Source of the DNA: Microbacterium sp. SL75
Lineage (GTDB): Bacteria; Actinomycetota; Actinomycetes; Actinomycetales; Microbacteriaceae
DNA: 64,000 bases
Direction of reading: 5' to 3'
NCBI RefSeq assembly: GCF_026625865.1
Contig: NZ_CP113067.1
Coordinates: forward strand, 2,728,001 to 2,792,000
Shown here one piece after another: positions 35,227 to 45,317 of the stretch. The position numbers and the translations under genes are program-made. The notes under the pieces are model-generated. The model saw only the letters and a program-made list of their open reading frames with translations, searched no databases and was not told the DNA's origin. The stretch's first letter is position 1, and each line of letters starts with the position of its first letter.

Positions 35227-36387
35227 GTGACAAGAGTCGTCATAGTCCAGGAGTACATTCCTCATTATCGTGCGCCGCTCTTCAATCAGATGGCGGAGAG
35301 CGGACGCGCTCGTGGGATCGAGATCATCATCGCGGCGGGAAAACCGTCCGGAACCCTCGCCGCCCGGTCGGATGGCGTGGACGTATCGGGTCAACGTTCC
35401 ATCCCGCAACGTGAGCTGAACCTCGCCGGCAGACGACTGACCGTGCGCAAGCTGGCCCGCGTGCTGGCCGACGCCGACTTCGTCGTGTTGGAGCAGGCCC
35501 GTCGCAACCTCGATGCGTACGTGCTGCTCGGTCGACGACGACGACGGTTTCCGGTTGCGCTGTGGGGACACGGTCGTGATTACACCCAGGATGTCGGTGC
35601 GCTGAGCGAGCGGCTTCGATCGTGGCTGACGTCCCGCGCCGATTGGTTCTTTGCCTATACAGAGGGCGGGAAGAAAGCTGTGATCGCCGAAGGGTACCCG
35701 GGGGAAAGGGTTACAGTGCTGGAAAACGCGGTCGACACTTCGGAGCTCTTGGAGGGCATGAGGAACGTGACCGAGGACGAGAAGGCGGAGTTCGCTGCGC
35801 AACACGGCCTGACCGATGCGACGGCCCTCTACATCGGAGGGCTCGATGAGTCGAAGCGGCTGAATTTTCTGCTCGAGAGCGCCGCCGCCGTCCATGCGAA
35901 GGTGCCGGAGTTCCGTCTTCTGATCGCAGGTTCCGGTGAGCGGGAGTCCGACGTGGCGGCGTTCGCAGCGGATCATTCGTGGTGCGTCTACCTCGGGCCG
36001 GTTCACGGCAAGAAGAAGTGGACCGCTCTCGCGCTTTCCCAGGCCATGCTGGTCCCGGGCCGAGTCGGTCTCGTCGCCGTCGACAGCTTCGCTGCCGGAG
36101 TGCCGATCGTGACGACGGACTGGCCGTGGCACGCGCCGGAGTTCGAGTACCTCATTCCCGATGTCAACGCGATCGTGACTGAGGACTCGATCGACATATA
36201 CGCGGACGGGGTGCTAAGGATGCTCACGGACCACTCGATGAGGGAACGCTTGAAACAGGACCTACTCGGATCCGCGCGAACATACTCGGTCGAGAAGATG
36301 GCAGAGCGATACGTCGACGGCATCGAGGAGTGGATACGCGGGACGCGCGTTCCATCCGGTCTGCAGGACGGCAAGAACCGAGAATGA
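35227..36387 (+). CDS. glycosyltransferase, GT-B fold
   Basis: This 386-residue GT4-like enzyme starts VVIVQEYIPHYRAPLFNQ, a motif of transferases for lipid-linked sugars. ALYIGGLDESKRLNF near 205 and VGLVAVDSFAAGVPIVTTDW near 280 form the nucleotide-sugar site. GTG 35227 directly follows the previous stop. The stop overlaps the next gene (ATGA). Confidence 0.83.
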   Translation: MTRVVIVQEYIPHYRAPLFNQMAESGRARGIEIIIAAGKPSGTLAARSDGVDVSGQRSIPQRELNLAGRRLTVRKLARVLADADFVVLEQARRNLDAYVLLGRRRRRFPVALWGHGRDYTQDVGALSERLRSWLTSRADWFFAYTEGGKKAVIAEGYPGERVTVLENAVDTSELLEGMRNVTEDEKAEFAAQHGLTDATALYIGGLDESKRLNFLLESAAAVHAKVPEFRLLIAGSGERESDVAAFAADHSWCVYLGPVHGKKKWTALALSQAMLVPGRVGLVAVDSFAAGVPIVTTDWPWHAPEFEYLIPDVNAIVTEDSIDIYADGVLRMLTDHSMRERLKQDLLGSARTYSVEKMAERYVDGIEEWIRGTRVPSGLQDGKNRE

Positions 36388-37277
36388 CACAGCATCCCGC
36401 AACAGATTCGCAACGAACACCTTCCGTGCATGCGATTCTCGCCTGCCATAACCGGCGCCCGCTCACGGTCCGGTCATTGCGCTCCTTGGTACAGGCGGCA
36501 TCGGATGCAGAAGTGTCCTTGTCCGTCACGGTCTTCGACGACGGGTCGACCGACGGCACCGCGGAGGCGGTGCGAGAAATCCTTCCTGTCGCAACTATCG
36601 TCACCGGAGACGGAACGGCGTTCTGGGCCAAGAGCATGGCGATGGCCGAGAGCGTCCTCTTGGAACGTGTGGACGTCTCGGCGCACGACCTCATCGTGTG
36701 GCTGAACGACGACGTGGTTCTCGACTCGGGCGCTCTCACCACCAGCTTGCGGATACATGCGGAACGACCGCGCGCCGTGTTGGTCGGTGCCATGCGTGAT
36801 CCGGGCAGCGGCGAGATGACGTACTCCGGGATGACAAGTGCGGGTCGTCATCCGCTCAGGTACCAGGCGCTCGCCCCTCGTGACGTCGTCGTCGACGTCG
36901 ACACTTTCAACGGCAATTTCGTCGTCGTGCCCGTCGCGGTCGCGAGAGAGGTCGGCGGGATCGATGGGGAGTATTCGCACGCCCTGGCCGACATCGACTA
37001 CGGTCTCCGCTGCCGCAAGAGGGGGATCGACGTTCTGCTGATGCCTGGGACCCTCGGCACGTGTCCCCGGAACGAGTCGCCGCGGGGCCTGTCGATCATC
37101 ACCGAGTGGAAGCGATTCGTAGGGCCGAAAGGTGGCGGCAATCCTGCGTCGCTCTCCCGTTTCCTCCGTAAGACTTCGCCGGCGTCATGGTTTGTCTGGC
37201 TGCCGGTGACGTACGCGACGTGGTGTGCGAAGAATATTCGGAGGAGGGTCGGCGACGGTGGGGGTGAAACGAAATGA
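36384..37277 (+). CDS. glycosyltransferase family 2 protein
   Basis: This 297-residue GT-A transferase has the metal and sugar motifs TVFDDGSTDGTAE near 49 and VWLNDDVVLD near 108, and DIDYGLRCRKRG near 205. It resembles rhamnosyl or related transferases. ATG 36384 overlaps the previous stop. Confidence 0.87.
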   Translation: MTQHPATDSQRTPSVHAILACHNRRPLTVRSLRSLVQAASDAEVSLSVTVFDDGSTDGTAEAVREILPVATIVTGDGTAFWAKSMAMAESVLLERVDVSAHDLIVWLNDDVVLDSGALTTSLRIHAERPRAVLVGAMRDPGSGEMTYSGMTSAGRHPLRYQALAPRDVVVDVDTFNGNFVVVPVAVAREVGGIDGEYSHALADIDYGLRCRKRGIDVLLMPGTLGTCPRNESPRGLSIITEWKRFVGPKGGGNPASLSRFLRKTSPASWFVWLPVTYATWCAKNIRRRVGDGGGETK

Positions 37278-37334
37278 AGAGAGCAGAGACGTTCGAATGG
37301 CGAGCAGTTGTTGACTGACGAAAGGCTGCGTCGT

Positions 37335-37937
37335 GTGCTTCGTCCACTCTCGAGAGGCCTGCGAGAGGCTCGACGAGAGGTCGCCCGCGCTCTTGCGCGA
37401 CGAGCCGGTGCGGCAGTCTCGAGGACCGTCGTCATCACGGGCCGCTTGATCATCAACATCGATAAGCCAAGCACTGTTTCCATCGGCGATCATGTCGTTT
37501 TGAACTCCGTCGTCTCGAAGAATTCGCTCGAAGCGCGCGGTCCCGTGATCATCAAGAGCCTCTCGCCATCGGCGCGAATCACGATAGGTCCGGAAACGGG
37601 GATCACGAGTTCCACGATCAGCGCGGTGATCGATGTGTCCATCGGTGCACGAGTCCTCATCGGATCGGGGTGCATCATCACGGATTCCGACCATCATATT
37701 GTTCGCCCACAAGAGGGCAGCTCTCGACGCCATCTCGGTTTGCCGGCGGCCGAGCCGCACCACGCCGTGACGATCGAGGACGACGTGTTCATCGGGGCGC
37801 GGTCGATCGTGCTGAAGGGCGTGACGATCGGTCGTGGTTCGGTCATCGGCGCGGGCAGCGTCGTTAGCAAAGACATCGCGCCCAACACCATTGCAGCCGG
37901 TAACCCGTGCATGCCGGTAGGGAAAGTGGGCGAGTGA
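37335..37937 (+). CDS. hexapeptide-repeat acyltransferase
   Basis: This 200-residue left-handed beta-helix protein probably O-acetylates a sugar of the polymer. The repeats run through ARITIGPETGI, ISIGARVLIGSG-like turns, VTIEDDVFIGARSIVLKG and VTIGRGSVIGAGSVVSKDI, with the catalytic-type histidine in DSDHHIV. I chose GTG 37335 because GAAAGG lies nine bases upstream. TTG 37308 has no ribosome site. The stop overlaps the next start (GTGA). Confidence 0.86.
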   Translation: MLRPLSRGLREARREVARALARRAGAAVSRTVVITGRLIINIDKPSTVSIGDHVVLNSVVSKNSLEARGPVIIKSLSPSARITIGPETGITSSTISAVIDVSIGARVLIGSGCIITDSDHHIVRPQEGSSRRHLGLPAAEPHHAVTIEDDVFIGARSIVLKGVTIGRGSVIGAGSVVSKDIAPNTIAAGNPCMPVGKVGE

Positions 37938-39124
37938 GCTTGCACATCGCTCTCTGCGGACCGGCTTCCCTCGACATGCTCGAAGGTCGCCTCGAAGGCG
38001 AGGCTCGAGGGGCTTTGCGGCACGTTGGCTATCCGTTCCCCCTCTTGCCCACCTTGGCGGAAGCGTTCCTGAACCGCGGGCATCAGGTGTCCCTCGTCAC
38101 GACGTCGTCCGACATAGATCGAGTGACCCGTTATGAGGGTCGAGACGTCTCGGTACTCCTCGCGCCTTCTCGTCCGAGAGCTCGCGATCGTGCGCTCGAC
38201 ATGTTTGCCGTGGAACGGGCAGGGGTGGCTCGTGCTCTGTCGGGGATACGCGCTGACGTGGTGCACGCGCATTGGACGTACGAGTTCGCTCTAGGCGCGC
38301 TAAAGACCAGAGATCGACCGACGGTGATCACCGCACACGACGCGCCTTTCACGGTGCTCAGGCATATGCCCGATGCCTATCGTTTCGTTCGGGCGTTGAT
38401 GGCATCGATGACGCGGCTCAAACGGCCGACTCTCACGGCCGTATCTCCGTATCTTGCCGAGCGGTGGCGGCGCGAGATGTTCTTTCAAAACCCCATCGAC
38501 GTGATTCCCAATCCTGTGTCGGCTTCCATCCACCACTCGCAGGGAGGTGCCGCGTCGGTCGCGGGCCCTGTCATCTTGAGCGTCTCGGACAGTTCTCGGC
38601 GCAAGAACGTCATGACTCTTCTGCGGGCATTTCTCATCGTCCGGTCCCGCTACCCGAACGCCGAATTGCGACTGGTCGGCAACGGATTGGGTCCCGATGA
38701 CGAGATGGCTCGTACGTGGACGAGGGATTCGCCTGCGTCAGGGGTCGTGTTCGTGGGTCGCCGGGGGCGTGACGACGTCGCGAGCGAGTACGCACGCGCA
38801 ACTGTCTTCTGCCATACGTCACTCGAGGAGTCGCAGGGCCTCGTGCTGTTGGAGGCCGTGCGGGAGGGGCTGCCTGTCGTCGCCGGTCGCGACTCCGGCG
38901 CCGTCCGATGGACGCTGTTCGACGGGGCAGCGGGGATTCTCACGGATGTTCGCTCTCCCCAGGCCGTGGCGGATGCGCTGGTTCTCGCGATCTCCACGCC
39001 GGAGCGGGCCTCGGCGGAGGGGTTCGATGGGGCGCGGATGGTCGAGGAGAGGTTCGGCGCCGATGTGATCGCGGACATCTACCTCGAGAAATATCGACGC
39101 ACGATTGCGGCGGCAGCCGCCTGA
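37934..39124 (+). CDS. glycosyltransferase family 4 protein
   Basis: This 396-residue GT-B enzyme has VVHAHWTYEFALGAL near 110 in the acceptor domain. The donor side has ILSVSDSSRRKN near 215 and CHTSLEESQGLVLLEAVREGLPVVAG near 300. The sugar is unknown. GTG 37934 overlaps the acyltransferase stop. It precedes the CgeB-like transferase by 32 bases. Confidence 0.87.
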   Translation: MSLHIALCGPASLDMLEGRLEGEARGALRHVGYPFPLLPTLAEAFLNRGHQVSLVTTSSDIDRVTRYEGRDVSVLLAPSRPRARDRALDMFAVERAGVARALSGIRADVVHAHWTYEFALGALKTRDRPTVITAHDAPFTVLRHMPDAYRFVRALMASMTRLKRPTLTAVSPYLAERWRREMFFQNPIDVIPNPVSASIHHSQGGAASVAGPVILSVSDSSRRKNVMTLLRAFLIVRSRYPNAELRLVGNGLGPDDEMARTWTRDSPASGVVFVGRRGRDDVASEYARATVFCHTSLEESQGLVLLEAVREGLPVVAGRDSGAVRWTLFDGAAGILTDVRSPQAVADALVLAISTPERASAEGFDGARMVEERFGADVIADIYLEKYRRTIAAAAA

Positions 39125-39156
39125 TACGAACAGACGGTGCCGTCACGGGAGGAAAG

Positions 39157-40236
39157 ATGGGCGCGCGAATTTTGTATGTGCCGAACGAGCATGGTTCAGC
39201 GCGTCAATCGGGTATTCGAACGACTTTCTCTAGATTGCGATCAGGGGGCTGTATATCCGATGTCAGGATCTTCAGCCTCTTGTGGCGGATCCGTGAAGGA
39301 ATGGCCGGTGCATCACAGCGAAGAGAGCTCGTCGAGCTGGCGGCGGACTACCGGCCCGACATCATTCTCATGCAGCATCTCGGTGGAACCGGTATTACCC
39401 GCGACGAGTTGAAGGAGTTGAGGGAGAGTTGTGACGCTCTCATCTACCACGAGGCGGATCCCTATTCCCGGTTCGTGCACGCTCTGCCCCGAGAGGCGCG
39501 CGAAGCGGGTGCAGTAGCCGATTCGGTCTTCACCGTGGGGACCGGGACGTTCGCGAGGAACTTCGAACGAGCGGGCGCGTCTGACGTCCAATGGGAGCCG
39601 AGCATCTTCGACCCGGAGCGATTCGGTCGCGGGAGGCCTCCCGCGAACCGCCATCGTGATTTCGACATCGTCATGGTGGCGAATAGGAATCGCCCGCGGT
39701 TTCGGGGACTTCCGAACTGGCGTGATCGCATCCGATTCGTGAACTACATGGAGAAGCGATTCGGCTCTCGTTTCGCGATCTTCGGTGGCGGGTGGACGGG
39801 GCAAAGCGCCCAGGGCACCGTCGCATACTCCGACCAATCTTCCGCGATACGTTCCGGCTGGGTGTCGGCAAACTGGGATCATTTCGCTCGTGAGCCGAAG
39901 TATTTCTCCGACCGCTTGCCCACCTCGCTAGCGACGGGCAGCGTGCACGCGACCACCGCTCACCCCGGTTTCAACCAGATCTTCGCCGGTGCCGAACCGT
40001 TCCTGCTGATGTCCGAAAACATGGTCGCGCTCGGCGACAGGATCGAGCAGTACCTGACGAACGTCGACGCCGATGAGCGGATCGAACGGGAGGCTGCCGC
40101 GTGGGAGTTTGCACATCGACACTTCCGGCAGGACGACCAGCTCGTGCGAATGCTCAATCGTGGCGGTGCCGGGATCGACCAGAGCTCATACGAGCCGTTG
40201 CGGGAGGTGCGCGTCGATGCTCTTGACGAGATGTGA
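39157..40236 (+). CDS. CgeB-like glycosyltransferase
   Basis: This 359-residue protein resembles the glycosyl transferase group that includes CgeB. Visible segments are DFDIVMVANRNRPRF near 170 and TAHPGFNQIFAGAEPFLL near 270. The N-terminal half has no recognisable motif. ATG 39157 follows GGGAGGA at an ideal distance and is the only sensible start; the upstream frame belongs to the previous gene read in the wrong phase. Confidence 0.7.
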   Translation: MGARILYVPNEHGSARQSGIRTTFSRLRSGGCISDVRIFSLLWRIREGMAGASQRRELVELAADYRPDIILMQHLGGTGITRDELKELRESCDALIYHEADPYSRFVHALPREAREAGAVADSVFTVGTGTFARNFERAGASDVQWEPSIFDPERFGRGRPPANRHRDFDIVMVANRNRPRFRGLPNWRDRIRFVNYMEKRFGSRFAIFGGGWTGQSAQGTVAYSDQSSAIRSGWVSANWDHFAREPKYFSDRLPTSLATGSVHATTAHPGFNQIFAGAEPFLLMSENMVALGDRIEQYLTNVDADERIEREAAAWEFAHRHFRQDDQLVRMLNRGGAGIDQSSYEPLREVRVDALDEM

Positions 40237-40299
40237 CTCACGCGTAGGGTCGAGGCAGGATCCTGTGAGCGTCTCACGGGCACTCTCCGGAGGAGACGG

Positions 40300-41652
40300 A
40301 TGATTTTTCTCATCGCTGTGGGCGCGCTCGCCTTCGGTGGCGTGTGTGTCTGGGCGCTCGTGGCGCTGATACAGCGCTGGCAGATCGTCGGGTTGTATCT
40401 CATCGCGGCATTCGCGGTCATCGCGTGGGAACTCCCCGACAGTCCGTCGTTGGTCAGTGTCGCCGGAGTGCAGATCAAGTCGGAAGATTTCATTTCGATC
40501 GCGCTTCTCGTTTCCGCCCTGACGTCCTTTCGACAGATGTCGAAGAACCTTGTGCGAGTGGGGCCCTTCCTCGGGCTGATCGTGTTCTGCCTGTCGATGT
40601 CGTTGGCGAGTGGTCTGGTGCATGACGGTACTCAGGCGTTCAACGAGGCGCGGTCGACGATCTGGCTGGTTGCGGCGACCGCCTGGACGCTTTCGAGAGA
40701 CTGGTCGCAGTCGTCAGCATCCCTACGAAGACTCTTCTTGCACAGTGGCTCTGTGCTCTGCGCTTTCGCGGTGATCCACGTCATCGTGTACGGGTGGGGC
40801 GGCGCTGACAGCTTCGTGACCGCGGCGACCGGAGTCCTGCAGACGGGGCGCCCTCTTGTATCCGGACAGGCGCTCGTTCTCCTGTGTTGTGGGCTTTCGC
40901 TCATCCTCACAAGCGGAGCGATACGCGTGTCTGACTTGCTCGTCGGTTACGTTTTCGTCGCCATGTCGATCCTGTGCATGCACCGATCGATCTGGGTGGC
41001 GGCGGTGCTCAGTCTCCTGGTGGTCGCGGTGTCACTGCGAGGGCGCGCCCTTGCTTCGACGGTCTTTCTCGCGTTCTATGCCGGTGTCGTCCTGACGTGT
41101 CTCATCGCTTTCGGTGTCCTGGCCGCCTTCGGTGACACCGTGAGTCATGCTCTCAGCAGCGATGGGACTCTGAATGCCCGAGAAGGTTCATGGACGGAAC
41201 TGATCGATCAGTCCATTCAACAAGGCCCGCAAACCGTCATCTTCGGGGCTAGCTTCGGAGCCGGGTGGGGACGAGTTGTGAACGGTGGCTTCATCGACTT
41301 CAATCCGCACAATTGGTACGTCGTTCTGTACTTGCGTATCGGCTTGGTCGGTCTCTTGTTCGTTGCGGGGGTCATCGCTTACACGTTCATTCGTGTTCTG
41401 CGGGTCTCGAGAGCATCACTTGCGGTGCTGATGGCGATATGTGCCTACGCGTGGTTCTATCACCTGCCGTGGTATATCGCCCCGTGGTTGGGCCTGGTTC
41501 TCTACTCGGCGCACCGAGAAAGCGTTCGAGACACGAGGCCGGCCGTTCTTCGCGGACAGCGCGCGCTGCCGGAGGCCGCGACGGAGCAACCAGCACCCTC
41601 GCTCCTCAACCGCGGAGCAGTCCGTACTTTCGGGCGATCTTCACCGGCGTGA
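40300..41652 (+). CDS. Wzy/O-antigen-ligase-like polymerase
   Basis: This 450-residue membrane protein has about eleven helices and a large loop near 285-345 (FGASFGAGWGR...NPHNWYVVLYLRIG), the pattern of O-antigen polymerases and ligases. It would join repeat units of the polymer. ATG 40300 follows GGAGGA. Its tail overlaps the convergent flippase gene by 47 bases. Confidence 0.83.
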   Translation: MIFLIAVGALAFGGVCVWALVALIQRWQIVGLYLIAAFAVIAWELPDSPSLVSVAGVQIKSEDFISIALLVSALTSFRQMSKNLVRVGPFLGLIVFCLSMSLASGLVHDGTQAFNEARSTIWLVAATAWTLSRDWSQSSASLRRLFLHSGSVLCAFAVIHVIVYGWGGADSFVTAATGVLQTGRPLVSGQALVLLCCGLSLILTSGAIRVSDLLVGYVFVAMSILCMHRSIWVAAVLSLLVVAVSLRGRALASTVFLAFYAGVVLTCLIAFGVLAAFGDTVSHALSSDGTLNAREGSWTELIDQSIQQGPQTVIFGASFGAGWGRVVNGGFIDFNPHNWYVVLYLRIGLVGLLFVAGVIAYTFIRVLRVSRASLAVLMAICAYAWFYHLPWYIAPWLGLVLYSAHRESVRDTRPAVLRGQRALPEAATEQPAPSLLNRGAVRTFGRSSPA

Positions 41653-43054
41653 GCTTCCATCGGAAGGCCCACAGAACGACGACGAGCGCCGCGACGGGAA
41701 TCAGCGTCAGCAGCGAAGCGACCGGTGCGAGCGTGAACAGCGACGTGCTCATCCAGAGAAGGCCCTGGGTCATGAAGTAGGCGAGCACGGAGGCGAGGGT
41801 CACGATCCCGTACGTGGTGAGGAGACTGCGCCCGTCGAGGTAGTCGTCCTTCACACAGAGGCAGACGTACACGATGTGCTGAGCCAGCATCGTCGCGACG
41901 AGCGCGATCATGGCCGGCACGATCGACTGGGACAGCGAGATCGCGAGAACTGCCAGAAGCTGGATGAGCAGGAGAAGACCCTGCGTCCACCAGATCCATC
42001 TGAATTTCCCGAGAGCTTCGACCGCGCTCGCGAGGAGGGTGCTCACAACCTGGATCGCGGCAGCGACACAGATTACAGGAGAGATTGCGACCGCGACGCC
42101 CCATCCGGACCCGAAGAGCACGGGAAGCACGGCCGGGATGATGACCGCGGCGATGCCTGCGGTCGGCACGACCACCCATGCGACGAGAGACAGCATGTCC
42201 GTCCACACCGCCCGTGTGCGCTCGCTGCCACTCAGGTCGTGTCGGAACTCTGGATAGATCACGGGGATAAGAGCGGCTTGCACCTGCTGAAACGGTACGG
42301 CGGAAAGAACATCGGCGCGATTCCACTGACCGATGTAATCGGGGCCGAGCACCCGGGACGTGCCGATCTTGACGATGTTTCCGATTCCATAGGACAGGAG
42401 CGACGCGACGGTCACGCGCCAACTGAATGCCACGTCACCGCGTGCTGACGCGATGCTCCCGAAACCGAGGTGTCGTCGATCGCTCAACATGAGCGCGCCG
42501 ATGAGGGTCGCGAGCTGCGCAACGAGGGGAAAGACGAGGAGCGCTTCAGCGTTGTCCCACGCGAGGACCGCCGCCACCCCGATCGCCATACCCAGCACGT
42601 TTGCCACGAGCGTGAAGATCGCGAGTTGGCGAAACCTGCCGATTCGGCGCACGTAGCCTGTCGCGAAGCCGACGAGGGGGGCGAATCCGGCGCTGACGGC
42701 AAACCACTGAATCGGTCCGAGAGCGGCCGGTGCGTCCCAGAGGACGGTCCACAAGGGGGCGGTGAGCCACACAACCGCTGCTGCTATCACGCCGAGTCCG
42801 GTGGCGTACGTCATCAAACCGCGCAAACGTTTCGAGTCCAGTTCAATCATCCTTCCGACGGACTGGCCGATTCCGCCCGTCGAAAGGAGGGCGACAAAGC
42901 CTGTTACCGACAGAGCGACGGCGTACGCTCCGAACGCGTCATCATTTAGTGCTCGCGTGGTGATACTCGCGTAACCGAATTGCAACACAACGATCACAAG
43001 TTGTGACCCATATGTCCATGCAGCGCCGTGAGCCAACGTCCGTCCTACGCCCAA
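41606..43054 (-). CDS. oligosaccharide flippase (Wzx-like)
   Basis: This 482-residue membrane protein has about 13 helices and belongs to the polysaccharide transport superfamily. It would flip lipid-linked repeat units. It starts LAHGAAWTYGSQLVIVVLQ. Start TTG 43054 is supported by AAGGGGAG seven bases upstream. It is the only minus-strand gene among the plus-strand sugar genes and overlaps the end of the polymerase gene. Confidence 0.86.
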   Translation of the reverse strand: MGVGRTLAHGAAWTYGSQLVIVVLQFGYASITTRALNDDAFGAYAVALSVTGFVALLSTGGIGQSVGRMIELDSKRLRGLMTYATGLGVIAAAVVWLTAPLWTVLWDAPAALGPIQWFAVSAGFAPLVGFATGYVRRIGRFRQLAIFTLVANVLGMAIGVAAVLAWDNAEALLVFPLVAQLATLIGALMLSDRRHLGFGSIASARGDVAFSWRVTVASLLSYGIGNIVKIGTSRVLGPDYIGQWNRADVLSAVPFQQVQAALIPVIYPEFRHDLSGSERTRAVWTDMLSLVAWVVVPTAGIAAVIIPAVLPVLFGSGWGVAVAISPVICVAAAIQVVSTLLASAVEALGKFRWIWWTQGLLLLIQLLAVLAISLSQSIVPAMIALVATMLAQHIVYVCLCVKDDYLDGRSLLTTYGIVTLASVLAYFMTQGLLWMSTSLFTLAPVASLLTLIPVAALVVVLWAFRWKLTPVKIARKYGLLRG

Positions 43055-43078
43055 CGATGACTCCCCTTAAACTAACGA

Positions 43079-44161
43079 ATGTCTAGACATCGCGCTGGAC
43101 GTCGAAACCTGAAGACAGGAGCCGAATTGGCCCTCCGCCCTTTCCGAACCATTCCACTTCGTTTCCGCCTGCGCGCTCGTCGCTTTCAGAACAAGGTTCA
43201 GAAGCGCTTCCAACAACGTTACTGGGCGCGTGCCTCGGCGCGCGGCGTCCCGTCGACTTCCGTGCGGCGTCCAGGGGACATCCTCACGGTGGAACTCCAC
43301 CCCTACGCGCTTCTGGGCCATCAGGCGTCGGGATGGATGTCGGGCTACTTGTGGGCGCGGGATCTGGATCTCGACTACGTCGGCTCCGTGCTGCCGGAAG
43401 ACACCGACGGCGTTTTCGCCCTCGCGCCGGACGCGGGGTCTGTCGAGGTGCGCAAGCGTGCGATCGTCCGGCTCCCCGCGACCGAGGATGAGCGAGACGA
43501 CACTTCTGTGGGCATTCTGCGATCGCACGTGGACCGTGCACGAAAGAAGCGGCCGGCCACGGCGATCGAGTTCCGCCTCCCTCTCGATCACCCGCGTTTC
43601 GATCACACCCCCGCCTCGGACGTGCTGCGCTCTGCCGTGTTGGCCGGGTCGCTCGGAGACGAGCTGCGGCGCCTCGAGGCCGGAGAGGATTACGTCGCCG
43701 TGCACGTTCGACGGCCCGCCCGCGAGAACGAGATCGGCCCGAATACTCATCCGGATCGGTGGCTCACCAGCGAGTGGTACGCGGATCTCATCGTTCGTAT
43801 CAGGACTGTGGACGAGCTCAGCCGGCTACCCATTCGTGTGTACTCGCTGGGTGACCCGAAGTCTTTCGCCCCGCTGTCGGAGTTGGTCGGCGTGCACCTT
43901 CACCTGAACGGCGAGCGCGATCGTGACTTCGTGGAGTTGTCGGCTGCTCGACTGGTCGTAGCCGCTCCGAGTTCGTTCAGCTTCAACGCGGCGTTGGTAT
44001 CTCGCGGGGCAGTCCTCGCTCGCGCACCGTGGTGGCATCACATTCCGGATGAAGGGCGATGGACCCACATGGGTGGAAGCGGCTCGTTCTCCGAACCGTC
44101 ACTGAAGCGAGCGCTCGCCGAAAGTGCAGCGTTGCGCCCGCGTAACGTCGAAGAAAATTGA
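43079..44161 (+). CDS. putative fucosyltransferase-like (GT11-like) protein
   Basis: This protein of up to 360 residues is not firmly assigned. [13 protein letters not shown] near 214 resembles the HxRRxD motif of alpha-1,2-fucosyltransferases. [15 protein letters not shown] near 297 resembles their conserved SNSxFSWWxA element. It directly precedes gmd and fcl, which make GDP-L-fucose, so a fucosyltransferase role is a reasonable guess. The N-terminus is Arg-rich. ATG 43079 has no ribosome site and leaves only 24 bases to the divergent flippase start; TTG 43127, with AGGA six bases upstream, is an equally good start. Confidence 0.6.
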   Translation: MSRHRAGRRNLKTGAELALRPFRTIPLRFRLRARRFQNKVQKRFQQRYWARASARGVPSTSVRRPGDILTVELHPYALLGHQASGWMSGYLWARDLDLDYVGSVLPEDTDGVFALAPDAGSVEVRKRAIVRLPATEDERDDTSVGILRSHVDRARKKRPATAIEFRLPLDHPRFDHTPASDVLRSAVLAGSLGDELRRLEAGEDYVAVHVRRPARENEIGPNTHPDRWLTSEWYADLIVRIRTVDELSRLPIRVYSLGDPKSFAPLSELVGVHLHLNGERDRDFVELSAARLVVAAPSSFSFNAALVSRGAVLARAPWWHHIPDEGRWTHMGGSGSFSEPSLKRALAESAALRPRNVEEN

Positions 44162-44267
44162 CGACACAGAGGTCCACTATTCTTCCAAAGCGGATGCCGG
44201 TAGAACGTTCGGCGGCGTCGCTATCTTCTCAATCTTCTCGTCTCGACATGAAACAGGGGCTCACACA

Positions 44268-45317
44268 GTGACCAAGCGCGCACTCATCACCGGCATCACG
44301 GGCCAGGACGGGTCCTACCTCGCCGAGCTCCTCCTCTCCAAGGGGTACGAGGTCCACGGACTCATCCGTCGAGCGTCGACCTTCAACACCCACCGCATCG
44401 ACCACCTCTACGTCGACTCGCACGACCCGAACGCAAAGCTTTTCCTGCACTACGGCGACCTGTCCGACGGAGCGCGTCTCGTCACGTTGATGTCCGAGAT
44501 CAACCCGGACGAGGTCTATAACCTCGCGGCTCAGTCGCACGTGCGCGTCTCGTTCGATGAGCCGGAGCACACCGCCGACACGACCGGCACCGGAACCATC
44601 CGCCTGTTGGAGGCCGTGCGACTCTCCGGCATCCAGACGAAGTTCTACCAGGCCTCTACATCGGAGCTGTACGGCGCGACGCCGCCGCCGCAGAACGAGG
44701 AGACCCCGTTCTACCCGCGCTCGCCCTACGCCGCCGCCAAGCTCTACAGCTACTGGATCACAAAGAACTACCGCGAGGCGTACGACATGTACGCGGTCAA
44801 CGGCATCCTGTTCAACCACGAGTCGCCCCGCCGTGGCGAGACCTTCGTGACGCGCAAGATCACGCGCGCGGTCGCCCGCATCAAGGCCGGCGTGCAGAAA
44901 GACCTCTACCTCGGCAACCTCGACTCGATTCGCGACTGGGGATATGCCGCGGAGTACGTCGAAGGCATGTGGCGCATGCTGCAGGCCGACACTCCCGAGG
45001 ACTTCGTGCTCGCCACCGGCGTGGGGTACACGATCAAGGACTTCCTCGAGGTGTCGTTCGGTCACGTCGGCCTCGACTGGGCCGAGTTCGTGAAGTTCGA
45101 CGAGCGATACCTGCGGCCGACCGAGGTGGACGCTCTCATCGGCGATCCGACGAAGGCCGCTGACAAGCTCGGCTGGGTGCCCTCGGTGCACGGAGACGAG
45201 TTGGCGAAGCTCATGGTCGACGCCGACGTCACTCTTCTCGAGCGGGGTTCAGAGTGGATCGACACCGTGTCGCTTCCGACTTGGACCAACCGCGACATGC
45301 TCGGAGCGCGCGCGTGA
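44268..45317 (+). CDS. gmd: GDP-mannose 4,6-dehydratase
   Basis: This 349-residue short-chain-dehydrogenase-type enzyme makes GDP-4-keto-6-deoxymannose. It shows the NADP site [12 protein letters not shown] near residue 8, the signature STSELYG near 125, and YAAAK with the catalytic Tyr and Lys. GTG 44268 follows AGGGG. The upstream frame from 44124 crosses the previous gene. Its stop overlaps fcl (GTGA). Confidence 0.96.
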   Translation: MTKRALITGITGQDGSYLAELLLSKGYEVHGLIRRASTFNTHRIDHLYVDSHDPNAKLFLHYGDLSDGARLVTLMSEINPDEVYNLAAQSHVRVSFDEPEHTADTTGTGTIRLLEAVRLSGIQTKFYQASTSELYGATPPPQNEETPFYPRSPYAAAKLYSYWITKNYREAYDMYAVNGILFNHESPRRGETFVTRKITRAVARIKAGVQKDLYLGNLDSIRDWGYAAEYVEGMWRMLQADTPEDFVLATGVGYTIKDFLEVSFGHVGLDWAEFVKFDERYLRPTEVDALIGDPTKAADKLGWVPSVHGDELAKLMVDADVTLLERGSEWIDTVSLPTWTNRDMLGARA

